Assembly (NCBI GenBank): GCA_903885865.1
Contig: CAISKH010000281.1
Coordinates: 1 to 5,217 of the forward strand
Direction: 5' to 3'
Source: an uncultured Mucilaginibacter sp.
Lineage (GTDB): Bacteria > Bacteroidota > Bacteroidia > Sphingobacteriales > Sphingobacteriaceae
Length of the DNA stretch: 5,217 nucleotides
Shown: positions 1 to 5,181 of the stretch, in pieces
Numbering within the stretch: position 1 is the first letter of the stretch
How the letters are laid out: the number at the start of each line of letters is the position of its first letter
Position numbers and translations under genes: made by a program
The notes under the pieces: generated by a model
What the model saw: the letters and a program-made list of their open reading frames with translations, nothing else
What the model was told of the DNA's origin: nothing
The model's database searches: none

Positions 1-192
1 CAGTATGCCGTAGTCAAACTCACCGCTTTCAACCGCTAAAGCAACGGGATGTGCAAAGTCGGTATAATCAACAGAATCTTTTGAAAAAGTACCAAAATCC
101 TTTACGTTTTCGCCCAATAAGCTTAACAGGGCTTCCTTGTATTCAAACCCGGCATGGTCGGCACCAATGGCAATTTTTAATTCTTTTATCAT
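1..192 (-). CDS. rpiB: Ribose-5-phosphate isomerase B, N-terminal 64 codons (cut by window edge)
   Basis: RpiB interconverts ribose 5-phosphate and ribulose 5-phosphate in the cytoplasmic non-oxidative pentose phosphate pathway. The ATG at 190-192 opens a frame that runs uninterrupted to base 1 (64 codons). The translation starts MIKELKIAIGADHAGFEYKE, with the family's N-terminal strand followed by a GADHAG motif (Asp12-His13, in the sugar-phosphate site). A DFGT stretch (residues 32-35), a DSVDYTDFAHPVA segment (39-51) and a terminal GE-x-D-x-GIL (57-64) follow, all typical of RpiB/LacA-family isomerases. In this family the catalytic cysteine usually lies a few residues after GIL, so it should be just outside the window. 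The start is only 4 bp after the tatC stop, so translational coupling with tatC is likely. No strong Shine-Dalgarno sequence is visible. The C-terminal half is not seen, so intactness cannot be judged. Confidence 0.93.
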   Translation of the reverse strand, partial: MIKELKIAIGADHAGFEYKEALLSLLGENVKDFGTFSKDSVDYTDFAHPVALAVESGEFDYGIL

Positions 193-196
193 GGTT

Positions 197-1048
197 TTAT
201 GCGTTCATCAGGTCTTCGTGCTTTTTTTCACGTCTTTTTTCAACTACCGAGGCAACAACAATGCCCACCTCGTACAAAACAAATAACGGAACAGTTGATA
301 TCATGGTAGTCAAAAAATCGGGTGACGGAGATATAATAGCGCCAATTATTAGCAATATCACAACCGAGTACCTGCGCGTTCTGCGCATAAATGTGCCCGA
401 CAATATGCCGATAGAAGCCAGTACATAGATGATCATGGGCAATTCAAATACAATACCCAGGACCAGTGTTATGGTAGCCACCATTGAAACGTACGAGCTG
501 ACCATGATCTGGTTTTGAATAATAGGGCTAACGGTATAAGTAAGAAGAAACGATATCGATTCGGGCGCAATAATATAGTAACCGAATAAAACACCCAAAG
601 CAAAAAGCAGGGTAGCATAAAAAACAAAACCGTTGGCGGCTTTTCGCTCTTTGGTTAACAGGGCAGGTTTAATAAAACGCCATAGTTCCCATAATATATA
701 GGGGATAGATACGATCATACCGATCAGTATGGATTGATTGATTTGCAACATAAACTGACCGGCCACTTCTGTATTGATCAGGTGAGCGTTCATGGAGGTA
801 ACACAGAAACCGCTGCCCAACTTGCACATCATCCGGTACGTCCAGAAACTAGGGTGGAACGGAGCCTCAATAATTTTATTATAAATAAAAGTGAAATTAC
901 AGAAGGCGACGATAGCAAAAACCAGCACAGAAGCCCCAGCCCTTATTAAATGCCACCTTAGCGCTTCTAAATGTTCAAAGAACGACATTTCGGACTCTAT
1001 ATTCTTGCCCTTATCCTTTATTGCCTTTACTATTTTATTGTCGCTCAT
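197..1048 (-). CDS. tatC: Sec-independent (twin-arginine) protein translocase subunit TatC
   Basis: TatC is the polytopic inner-membrane receptor that binds twin-arginine signal peptides and, with TatA/B-type partners, exports folded proteins. The 283-aa product has the family pattern. A cytoplasmic N-terminus carries FFEHLEALRWHL (residues 23-34). Hydrophobic segments lie near 37-56, 105-125, 140-162, 187-210, 227-240 and 244-268. FELP at 201-204 matches the E. coli FEVP region, and KER at 133-135 matches the E. coli KHERR loop, so Glu134 is the counterpart of E. coli Glu103. A C-terminal SPSPDFL block (240-246) precedes a YEVG segment. The insert after TM1 (FWTYRMMCKLG) is what I associate with Bacteroidota TatC. 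One oddity is Ala29 at the position of E. coli Glu15 in HL-x-E-LR, with Glu28 one residue earlier. Met21 is a possible later start, but the upstream residues look like normal Bacteroidota TatC. The gene lies 30 bp after accC and 4 bp before rpiB. No tatA/B gene is in the window. Confidence 0.95.
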   Translation of the reverse strand: MSDNKIVKAIKDKGKNIESEMSFFEHLEALRWHLIRAGASVLVFAIVAFCNFTFIYNKIIEAPFHPSFWTYRMMCKLGSGFCVTSMNAHLINTEVAGQFMLQINQSILIGMIVSIPYILWELWRFIKPALLTKERKAANGFVFYATLLFALGVLFGYYIIAPESISFLLTYTVSPIIQNQIMVSSYVSMVATITLVLGIVFELPMIIYVLASIGILSGTFMRRTRRYSVVILLIIGAIISPSPDFLTTMISTVPLFVLYEVGIVVASVVEKRREKKHEDLMNA

Positions 1049-1069
1049 GTTTTCTGTAAATCCATTTGT

Positions 1070-1101
1070 AAACGTTTATTATTCCGAATAATCAAACGTT
1101 T
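1070..1101. repeat. Near-perfect 32-bp palindrome spanning the accC stop codon
   Basis: On the + strand AAACGTTT plus ATTATTC (1070-1084) is followed by a central C (1085), GAATAAT (1086-1092), one unpaired C (1093) and AAACGTTT (1094-1101). All 15 base pairs of the arms match, with a single bulged base and a one-base centre. A real RNA hairpin would open a few central pairs to form its loop. The accC stop (1079-1081) lies inside the left arm, and the last AccC codons form the rest. AAACGTTT is itself self-complementary, so the outer blocks are also direct repeats. No U-run follows on the accC-tatC mRNA, so it does not look like a standard intrinsic terminator. A role in mRNA processing, accC-tatC coupling or protein binding is inference only. 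Confidence 0.75.
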
Positions 1102-2419
1102 CCATAAATTTTGTGGTAAAGTTACCTGCCCTGAAGTTAGGGTCCTGTAACAATTTTAAATGAAAGGGTATGGTTGTTTTTACACCCTCTATCACAAATT
1201 CGCTTAACGCGCGCTCCATGGTGCTCAAGGCCTCGTCACGGGTTTGCGCCACACAAATTACCTTGGCTATCATTGAATCATAATTTGGCGGTATAACGTA
1301 GCCTGTATAAACATGGGTATCAATACGTACCCCGTGACCACCCGGCGAATGGAAATTGGTTATTTTACCCGGCGACGGACGGAAATTATTAAACGGGTCT
1401 TCGGCATTGATGCGGCACTCAATGGCATGCATGGTTGGCTCGTAGTTTTTGCCCGAGATGGGTATACCCGCCGCTACTTTTATTTGTTCTTTTATCAGGT
1501 CGAAGTTAATCACTTCTTCAGTAACCGGGTGCTCTACCTGTATACGGGTGTTCATTTCCATAAAGTAGAAGTTGCGGTTTTTGTCTACCAAAAACTCTAC
1601 CGTACCGGCGCCTTCGTATTTTACAGCTTTGGCGCCCTTTATAGCGGCCTCGCCCATTTTTTTACGCAGCTTTTCTGTCATAAAAGGCGATGGAGCCTCT
1701 TCTACCAGTTTTTGGTGACGGCGCTGTATAGAACAATCGCGCTCACTTAAATGGCAAACTTTGCCGTATTGATCGCCGACTACCTGTATCTCGATGTGGC
1801 GCGGATCTTCCACATATTTTTCCAAATACATACCGTCATTGCCAAAAGCCGCACCCGATTCTGCACGGGCCGAATCCCAGGCGGCTTCAAACTCATCATC
1901 CTTCCAAACAACACGCATCCCACGCCCGCCGCCTCCGGCGGTAGCTTTTAGGATAATGGGGTAACCTATTTTTTTGGAGATAGCTATACCCTGTTTAACA
2001 TCGGTGAGTAACCCTTCAGAGCCAGGAATAGTAGGTACACCCGCTTTTTTCATGGTTTCTTTAGCGGATGCCTTATCGCCCATGGCATTGATCTGATCGG
2101 CTGTTGCGCCAATAAATTTAATGCCATATTCGGCACATATAGCCGAAAACTTTGCATTTTCAGATAAAAACCCGTAGCCCGGATGGATAGCATCGGCATT
2201 GGTGAGTTCGGCGGCTGATATGATATTGGGAATATTTAAGTAAGAATCCCTGCTTGGGGGAGGCCCAATACAAACAGCCTCATCGGCAAAGCGTACATGA
2301 AGGCTGTCCCGATCGGCCGTAGAATATACAGCTACCGTTTTAATACCCATTTCCTTACAGGTGCGGATGATCCGCAGGGCAATTTCACCACGATTAGCTA
2401 TTAATATTTTTTTAAACAT
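1079..2419 (-). CDS. accC: Biotin carboxylase subunit of acetyl-CoA carboxylase
   Basis: AccC uses ATP and bicarbonate to carboxylate the biotin on AccB, the first half of acetyl-CoA carboxylase and the committed step of fatty acid synthesis in the cytoplasm. The 446-aa protein is close to the 449 aa of E. coli AccC. It has the N-terminal domain (KILIANRGEIALRIIRT, residues 4-20; HPGYGFLSEN, 79-88), then an ATP-grasp domain with Lys116, Lys158 and the glycine-rich loop GGGGRGM (162-168). His208, the RRHQKLVEE segment with Lys237, Glu275, and the metal/bicarbonate region E288-M-N-T-R-I-Q-V-E296 follow, with Arg336 in CRINAED. These match the catalytic positions known from E. coli AccC, and none is missing. 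The short C-terminus has no biotinyl domain, so this is the stand-alone subunit rather than a pyruvate or propionyl-CoA carboxylase fusion. The start is the conserved MFKKILIANRG. Upstream is an A-rich leader of about 9 bp and then the repeat hairpin that separates it from accB. The AccA/AccD partners are not in the window. Confidence 0.97.
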   Translation of the reverse strand: MFKKILIANRGEIALRIIRTCKEMGIKTVAVYSTADRDSLHVRFADEAVCIGPPPSRDSYLNIPNIISAAELTNADAIHPGYGFLSENAKFSAICAEYGIKFIGATADQINAMGDKASAKETMKKAGVPTIPGSEGLLTDVKQGIAISKKIGYPIILKATAGGGGRGMRVVWKDDEFEAAWDSARAESGAAFGNDGMYLEKYVEDPRHIEIQVVGDQYGKVCHLSERDCSIQRRHQKLVEEAPSPFMTEKLRKKMGEAAIKGAKAVKYEGAGTVEFLVDKNRNFYFMEMNTRIQVEHPVTEEVINFDLIKEQIKVAAGIPISGKNYEPTMHAIECRINAEDPFNNFRPSPGKITNFHSPGGHGVRIDTHVYTGYVIPPNYDSMIAKVICVAQTRDEALSTMERALSEFVIEGVKTTIPFHLKLLQDPNFRAGNFTTKFMETFDYSE

Positions 2420-2428
2420 AGTTTTTTA

Positions 2429-2514
2429 ATGTGCAGATATGCGAATATGCAGATGTGCAGATGATTTTGATGCGCTTATAATTTGCACATCCACGCATCT
2501 GCACATTTGCACAT
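2429..2514. repeat. Inverted pair of 8-bp-period repeat arrays filling the accB-accC gap
   Basis: The left array (2429-2463) is four tandem octamers fitting ATRTGCRR (first ATGTGCAG, second ATATGCGA) plus ATG. The right array (2481-2514) is the same octamer family on the opposite strand (units at 2507-2514, 2499-2506, 2491-2498 and 2483-2490, plus AT). A 17-nt spacer (2464-2480) separates them. Aligned as a hairpin, I count 25 Watson-Crick pairs out of 34, with about 4-5 more G-U pairs depending on strand. The right array ends on the base next to the accB stop (2515-2517), and the left array ends 9 bp before the accC ATG. The element thus occupies 86 of the 95 intergenic bases and would be transcribed in the accB-accC mRNA. 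The repeats are contiguous with no unique spacers between units, so this is not a CRISPR array. Confidence 0.85.
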
Positions 2515-2970
2515 CTAAATAGGTTCTACTAAAAATAGTGGCTGGTCGTACTCAACCGGCGACGCGTTATCTACCAATATTTTTACGATGCGGCCCGAAA
2601 CTTCTGATTCAATTTCATTGAACAATTTCATTGCTTCAATAATGCAAACTACGGTACCGCTTTCAATTTCATCGCCAACATTAACAAACAATGGTTTATC
2701 AGGTGAAGCCGAACGATAAAAAGTACCTATCATAGGTGATTTTATGGTTATGTAGTGTGACGTATCAGCAACTACGGCTGGCTCCGCCGGGGCAGCAGGC
2801 GGAGTAGCAACAGGAGCAGCTACAACGGGCAACGCAGCGTGTGTAGTTACCGTGGTATGCGCCTGGGTGGTTTTTATAGTGATCTTAAAATCTTTTTGCT
2901 CTATTGAAACTTCGTTCACTCCCGATTTGGACACAAAGCGTATAAGTTCTTGTATTTGTTTAATATCCAT
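2515..2970 (-). CDS. accB: Biotin carboxyl carrier protein of acetyl-CoA carboxylase (BCCP)
   Basis: AccB carries the covalently bound biotin that moves CO2 from AccC to the carboxyltransferase AccAD, giving malonyl-CoA. The 151-aa protein has three parts. The N-terminal segment (residues 1-35, MDIKQIQELI...) is the part that in E. coli contacts AccC. A flexible Ala/Pro/Val/Thr-rich linker runs from about 36 to 70. The biotinyl domain (about 72-151) contains IEAMKLFNEIE, whose Lys115 is the biotinylation site. The domain also keeps an SASPDKP insertion (88-93), at the position of the protruding 'thumb' of the E. coli protein, which favours acetyl-CoA carboxylase BCCP over generic biotinyl domains. 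The length is near E. coli's 156 aa. The ATG is followed by the conserved DIKQIQ start, and no clear Shine-Dalgarno sequence is seen in the leader. It sits 259 bp after fabH and 95 bp before accC, and both gaps carry the same 8-bp-period repeats. Confidence 0.97.
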   Translation of the reverse strand: MDIKQIQELIRFVSKSGVNEVSIEQKDFKITIKTTQAHTTVTTHAALPVVAAPVATPPAAPAEPAVVADTSHYITIKSPMIGTFYRSASPDKPLFVNVGDEIESGTVVCIIEAMKLFNEIESEVSGRIVKILVDNASPVEYDQPLFLVEPI

Positions 2971-2986
2971 CGTTGCAGGTTTTAAA

Positions 2987-3021
2987 ATATGCAGATGTGC
3001 GAATATGCAGATGTGCAGATG
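2987..3021 (+). repeat. 8-bp-period repeat array A (four octamers plus ATG)
   Basis: Tandem octamers start at 2987 (ATATGCAG), 2995 (ATGTGCGA), 3003 (ATATGCAG) and 3011 (ATGTGCAG), followed by ATG at 3019-3021. By eye this array matches the left array of the accB-accC gap at 33 of 35 positions, so the two are clearly copies of one element. It matches the reverse complement of array C (3190-3224) at 29 of 35 positions, better than the nearer array B does. A and C may therefore be the two arms of one larger element. It lies 16 bp upstream of the accB ATG. Confidence 0.85.
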
Positions 3022-3087
3022 TTAGATTAATTAAGTAGTTAATTTAGTAACAAATAAACAAAACATATTTAATAATGTTCAATTTTA

Positions 3088-3121
3088 ATGTGCGAATATG
3101 CAAATGTGCAGATATGCAGAT
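3088..3121 (+). repeat. 8-bp-period repeat array B (four octamers plus AT)
   Basis: Octamers start at 3088 (ATGTGCGA), 3096 (ATATGCAA), 3104 (ATGTGCAG) and 3112 (ATATGCAG), with a trailing AT and then a T-run (3121-3127). It has the same strand orientation as array A. Against the reverse complement of array C it matches about 23 of 34 positions, which would allow an imperfect hairpin with a 68-nt spacer. It is an extra copy compared with the simple two-arm element in the accB-accC gap. Confidence 0.82.
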
Positions 3122-3127
3122 TTTTTT

Positions 3128-3156
3128 GATTGGTTAATCTTTACGACTAACTAATC
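3128..3156. repeat. Imperfect inverted repeat inside the fabH-accB gap
   Basis: GATTGGTTAATC (3128-3139) and GACTAACTAATC (3145-3156) are inverted copies matching 10 of 12 positions around a 5-nt spacer. On the minus-strand transcript the stem would be followed by seven A residues, not U, so it does not form a terminator for fabH transcription. On the plus strand the T-run comes before the stem, not after it. Chance occurrence in AT-rich DNA is quite possible. Confidence 0.3.
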
Positions 3157-3189
3157 TTGCTTTAACATTTAAATTAACAATTGCAAAGG

Positions 3190-3224
3190 CATTTGCACAT
3201 CCGCATATCCTCGCATCTGCACAT
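3190..3224 (-). repeat. 8-bp-period repeat array C, inverted copy next to the fabH stop
   Basis: Read on the minus strand, the octamers are at 3217-3224 (ATGTGCAG), 3209-3216 (ATGCGAGG), 3201-3208 (ATATGCGG) and 3193-3200 (ATGTGCAA), ending with ATG at 3190-3192. It lies 5 bp after the fabH stop codon (3230-3232). Its position next to the stop of the upstream gene matches that of the right array in the accB-accC gap. Both right-side arrays contain units that break the consensus at positions 4 and 6 (ATGCGAGG here, ATGCGTGG there), a feature not seen in the left-side arrays. Confidence 0.82.
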
Positions 3225-3229
3225 CAACA

Positions 3230-4219
3230 TCAATACGCCCATTTTAAATAAAGGGCGCCCCATGTAAACCCTCCGCCAAAAGCGGCTAAAATTAAGTTGT
3301 CGCCTTTTTTAAATTTATCTTCCCACTCCCACAAACATAAAGGTATTGTTGCATTTGTTGTATTGCCGTAGCGCTCAATATTTACAATTACTTTGTCGGC
3401 ACTAACTCCTGTACGGGCGGCTGTGGCATCAATAATGCGTTTGTTAGCCTGGTGCGGTACCAGCCAGGCAATATCTTCTGCTTTCAGATCGTTGCGCTCC
3501 ATCACTTCGGCAGCAACATCGGCCATATTGGTTACCGCAAATTTAAATACAGCTTTACCCTCCTGGTAGGCATAATGCTCACGCGCTTCAATAGTTTCAT
3601 GGCTCGCTGGTTTAATCGATCCACCGGCTTTCATGTGTAAGAACGGAATGCCCGAACCATCGCTTTTTAATATCGAATCAATTATTCCGTATCCTTCGGT
3701 ATTGGGTTCCAATAAAGCAGCACCGGCGCCATCGCCAAAAATAATACAGGTTGCCCTATCCTCATAATCAACTATCGACGACATTTTATCGGCCCCAACC
3801 ACCAATACTTTTTTATGCTTACCGGCCTCAATAAACTGGGCGCCTGTTACCAGGCCAAACAAAAAACCCGAGCAAGCTGCCTGCAGGTCAAATCCCCAGG
3901 CATTAACGGCCCCTATTTTATGTGCAAACAAATTAGCCGTTGCCGGGAAAGGCATATCGGGTGTTGTGGTGCAAAAAACAATCAGGTCAATTTCTTCGGC
4001 GCCAATGCCTCGTTTTTTTAGCAGTCCTAAAACCGCCGGTACAGCCAGGTCTGACGTGCCCAGGCCTTCGCCTTTTAGTATGCGCCGCTCTTTAATACCG
4101 GTGCGGGTGGTTATCCATTCATCATTGGTTTCAACCATGTGCGATAACTCTTCGTTAGTGAGTACATAATCGGGAGCGTAAGCATTCACAGCGGTAATAG
4201 CTGCAGTAATTTTACTCAT
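3230..4219 (-). CDS. fabH: Beta-ketoacyl-ACP synthase III (initiating condensing enzyme)
   Basis: FabH condenses a short acyl-CoA primer with malonyl-ACP to start type II fatty acid synthesis in the cytoplasm. The 329-aa protein has the thiolase fold signatures and the full triad: Cys116 in LQAACSGFLFG (112-122), His256 in VPHQANKRI (254-262), and Asn286 in ERYGNTTNATIP (282-293). The N-terminal NDEWITTRTGIKERR (32-46) contains the conserved Trp35 of the CoA-binding region. FGDGAGAALLE (161-171) and the C-terminal AAFGGGFTWGA (312-322) are also typical. Its length fits the family (about 310-340). The start MSKITAAITAV is well placed and follows plsX by 10-11 bp, with an A/T-rich leader instead of a Shine-Dalgarno sequence. 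The primer (acetyl-CoA or branched acyl-CoA) cannot be read from the sequence. Bacteroidota often make branched fatty acids, so a branched-chain preference is possible. Neighbours plsX and accB support a housekeeping role over a secondary-metabolite KAS III. Confidence 0.96.
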   Translation of the reverse strand: MSKITAAITAVNAYAPDYVLTNEELSHMVETNDEWITTRTGIKERRILKGEGLGTSDLAVPAVLGLLKKRGIGAEEIDLIVFCTTTPDMPFPATANLFAHKIGAVNAWGFDLQAACSGFLFGLVTGAQFIEAGKHKKVLVVGADKMSSIVDYEDRATCIIFGDGAGAALLEPNTEGYGIIDSILKSDGSGIPFLHMKAGGSIKPASHETIEAREHYAYQEGKAVFKFAVTNMADVAAEVMERNDLKAEDIAWLVPHQANKRIIDATAARTGVSADKVIVNIERYGNTTNATIPLCLWEWEDKFKKGDNLILAAFGGGFTWGALYLKWAY

Positions 4220-4230
4220 AGTTTTATTTT

Positions 4231-5166
4231 TTACTGAAAGGCCGTTGTTATTTTATTAACCAGGTCGCTTTCAACCATGTCTTTCGACAAAAGAACCATA
4301 TTTTTTATTGCCTCGGGGGTTGAAATTCCGTGGCCAACAACAACAGGCGCATTAACCCCTAATATAGGGCTGCCTCCATATTGTTCGTAATTAAACCGGT
4401 CAAAAAATTCGTCCCTTAAGTTTTTTTTCAGGGTAATTTCATAAAACGATTCGGCAAGTTTTAAAATAATATTACCCGTAAAACCATCGCAAACAAATAC
4501 ATCGGCAATATCGGCAAAAAGGTCGCGCCCTTCGGCATTACCTGTAAAATTAAATAACGTGGTATCTTTCATCAGGGGGTAGGCGGCCTGGCAAAGCAGG
4601 TTTCCCTTTTCTTCTTCTTCGCCAATGTTCATCAGCGCTACCCGGGGGTTATTAACGTTGTAAACATTTTGCGCCATTAAACTTCCAAGCAAGCCAAACT
4701 GTACCAGCATATCGGGTTTACAATCGGCATTGGCGCCAACATCCAGTAAAATGCTGATGCCGCCCTGTAGTTGCGGCACAATGGTGGTTATTGCAGGGCG
4801 CATAACGCCGGGAATTGCCTTCACACTGAACATGGCCCCAACCAGCATAGCGCCGGTATTGCCTGCCGAAGAAAAAGCCTGTATATGGCCATCTTTAAGC
4901 AGCTGAAAGCCCACATTTATACTTGACCCGGGTTTTTGAACAATAGCTTTGGTAGGGTGTTCGCCCATGCCTATCACTTCGGTTGTATGTACAAATTCGA
5001 AATGGCCGGGATTAAAATTGTTCTCGCTGAGAATACTTATAGCGGCATCTTTATCGCCGATAAGCACCAGTGTATGGCCCGATAAAACCTTATATGCCTC
5101 GATTGCCCCTAAAACAGTTGCTTTTGGAGCGTAATCGCCGCCCATAATATCTAAGCCAATCTTCAT
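4231..5166 (-). CDS. plsX: Phosphate acyltransferase (acyl-ACP:phosphate transacylase)
   Basis: PlsX converts acyl-ACP and phosphate to acyl-phosphate, the donor that PlsY uses to acylate glycerol 3-phosphate. It is a peripheral membrane enzyme at the entry to phospholipid synthesis. The 311-aa protein starts with the signature DIMGGDYAP (residues 6-14) and contains SSAGNTGAMLVG (99-110), LLDVGANADCKP (140-151), NIGEEEEKG (180-188), VCDGFTGNIILK (225-236) and YGGSPILGV (263-271), then GHG at 278-280. These are the family's conserved blocks in the expected order. It is shorter than E. coli PlsX (about 356 aa), but nothing conserved is visibly missing. The ATG is fixed by the MKIGLDIMGGD start. 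It follows the L32 stop by 15 bp and precedes fabH by about 10 bp, the classic rpmF-plsX-fabH arrangement that links phospholipid synthesis with ribosome supply. Confidence 0.97.
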   Translation of the reverse strand: MKIGLDIMGGDYAPKATVLGAIEAYKVLSGHTLVLIGDKDAAISILSENNFNPGHFEFVHTTEVIGMGEHPTKAIVQKPGSSINVGFQLLKDGHIQAFSSAGNTGAMLVGAMFSVKAIPGVMRPAITTIVPQLQGGISILLDVGANADCKPDMLVQFGLLGSLMAQNVYNVNNPRVALMNIGEEEEKGNLLCQAAYPLMKDTTLFNFTGNAEGRDLFADIADVFVCDGFTGNIILKLAESFYEITLKKNLRDEFFDRFNYEQYGGSPILGVNAPVVVGHGISTPEAIKNMVLLSKDMVESDLVNKITTAFQ

Positions 5167-5181
5167 TTCAGAAAATCAGGG

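Larger units (their letters stand above)
2971..3229. other. 259-bp AT-rich non-coding gap between fabH and accB
   Basis: This is the longest gap in an otherwise compact block. It contains no convincing ORF. It holds three arrays of the ATRTGCRR octamer (2987-3021, 3088-3121 and, inverted, 3190-3224), a weak inverted repeat at 3128-3156, and AT-rich unique sequence at 3022-3087. On the minus strand an ATTG (3080-3083) lies 21 bp before TTTATTTG (3051-3058). This loosely resembles the Bacteroidota TTTG / TAnnTTTG promoter, but the match is imperfect at both boxes, so I do not call it a promoter. A separate accB promoter here is plausible because of the gap length, but it is not shown by the sequence. 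Confidence 0.7.

Noticed and set aside
51..428. Plus-strand open frame of 125 codons over rpiB/tatC
   Set aside because: It runs antisense across the rpiB start and the tatC 3' end and has no recognisable protein features. The minus-strand genes explain the sequence.
1313..1951. Plus-strand open frames opposite accC
   Set aside because: They are antisense shadows of a fully conserved accC, with compositions rich in aromatic and basic residues typical of reverse-complement reading. They have no recognisable domain.
2764..2865. Ala/Pro/Val-rich low-complexity stretch in accB as a repeat expansion
   Set aside because: A flexible Ala/Pro-rich linker between the N-terminal and biotinyl domains is normal for bacterial BCCP, and the length is ordinary.
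3051..3083. Bacteroidota-type promoter for accB (TTTG / TAnnTTTG)
   Set aside because: Both boxes deviate from consensus (ATTG and TTTATTTG) in AT-rich DNA where such matches are common. It is noted in the gap entry but not called.
3121..3156. Intrinsic terminator after fabH (T-run plus inverted repeat)
   Set aside because: In the direction of transcription (minus strand) the stem is followed by A residues, not U. On the plus strand the T-run precedes the stem. Neither orientation fits a rho-independent terminator.
2429..3224. CRISPR array
   Set aside because: Units are 8 bp, directly contiguous and without unique spacers, and no cas genes are present. They form inverted arrays instead.
3452..4169. 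Plus-strand open frames opposite fabH
   Set aside because: They are antisense to an intact fabH with all catalytic motifs, and are short and featureless.
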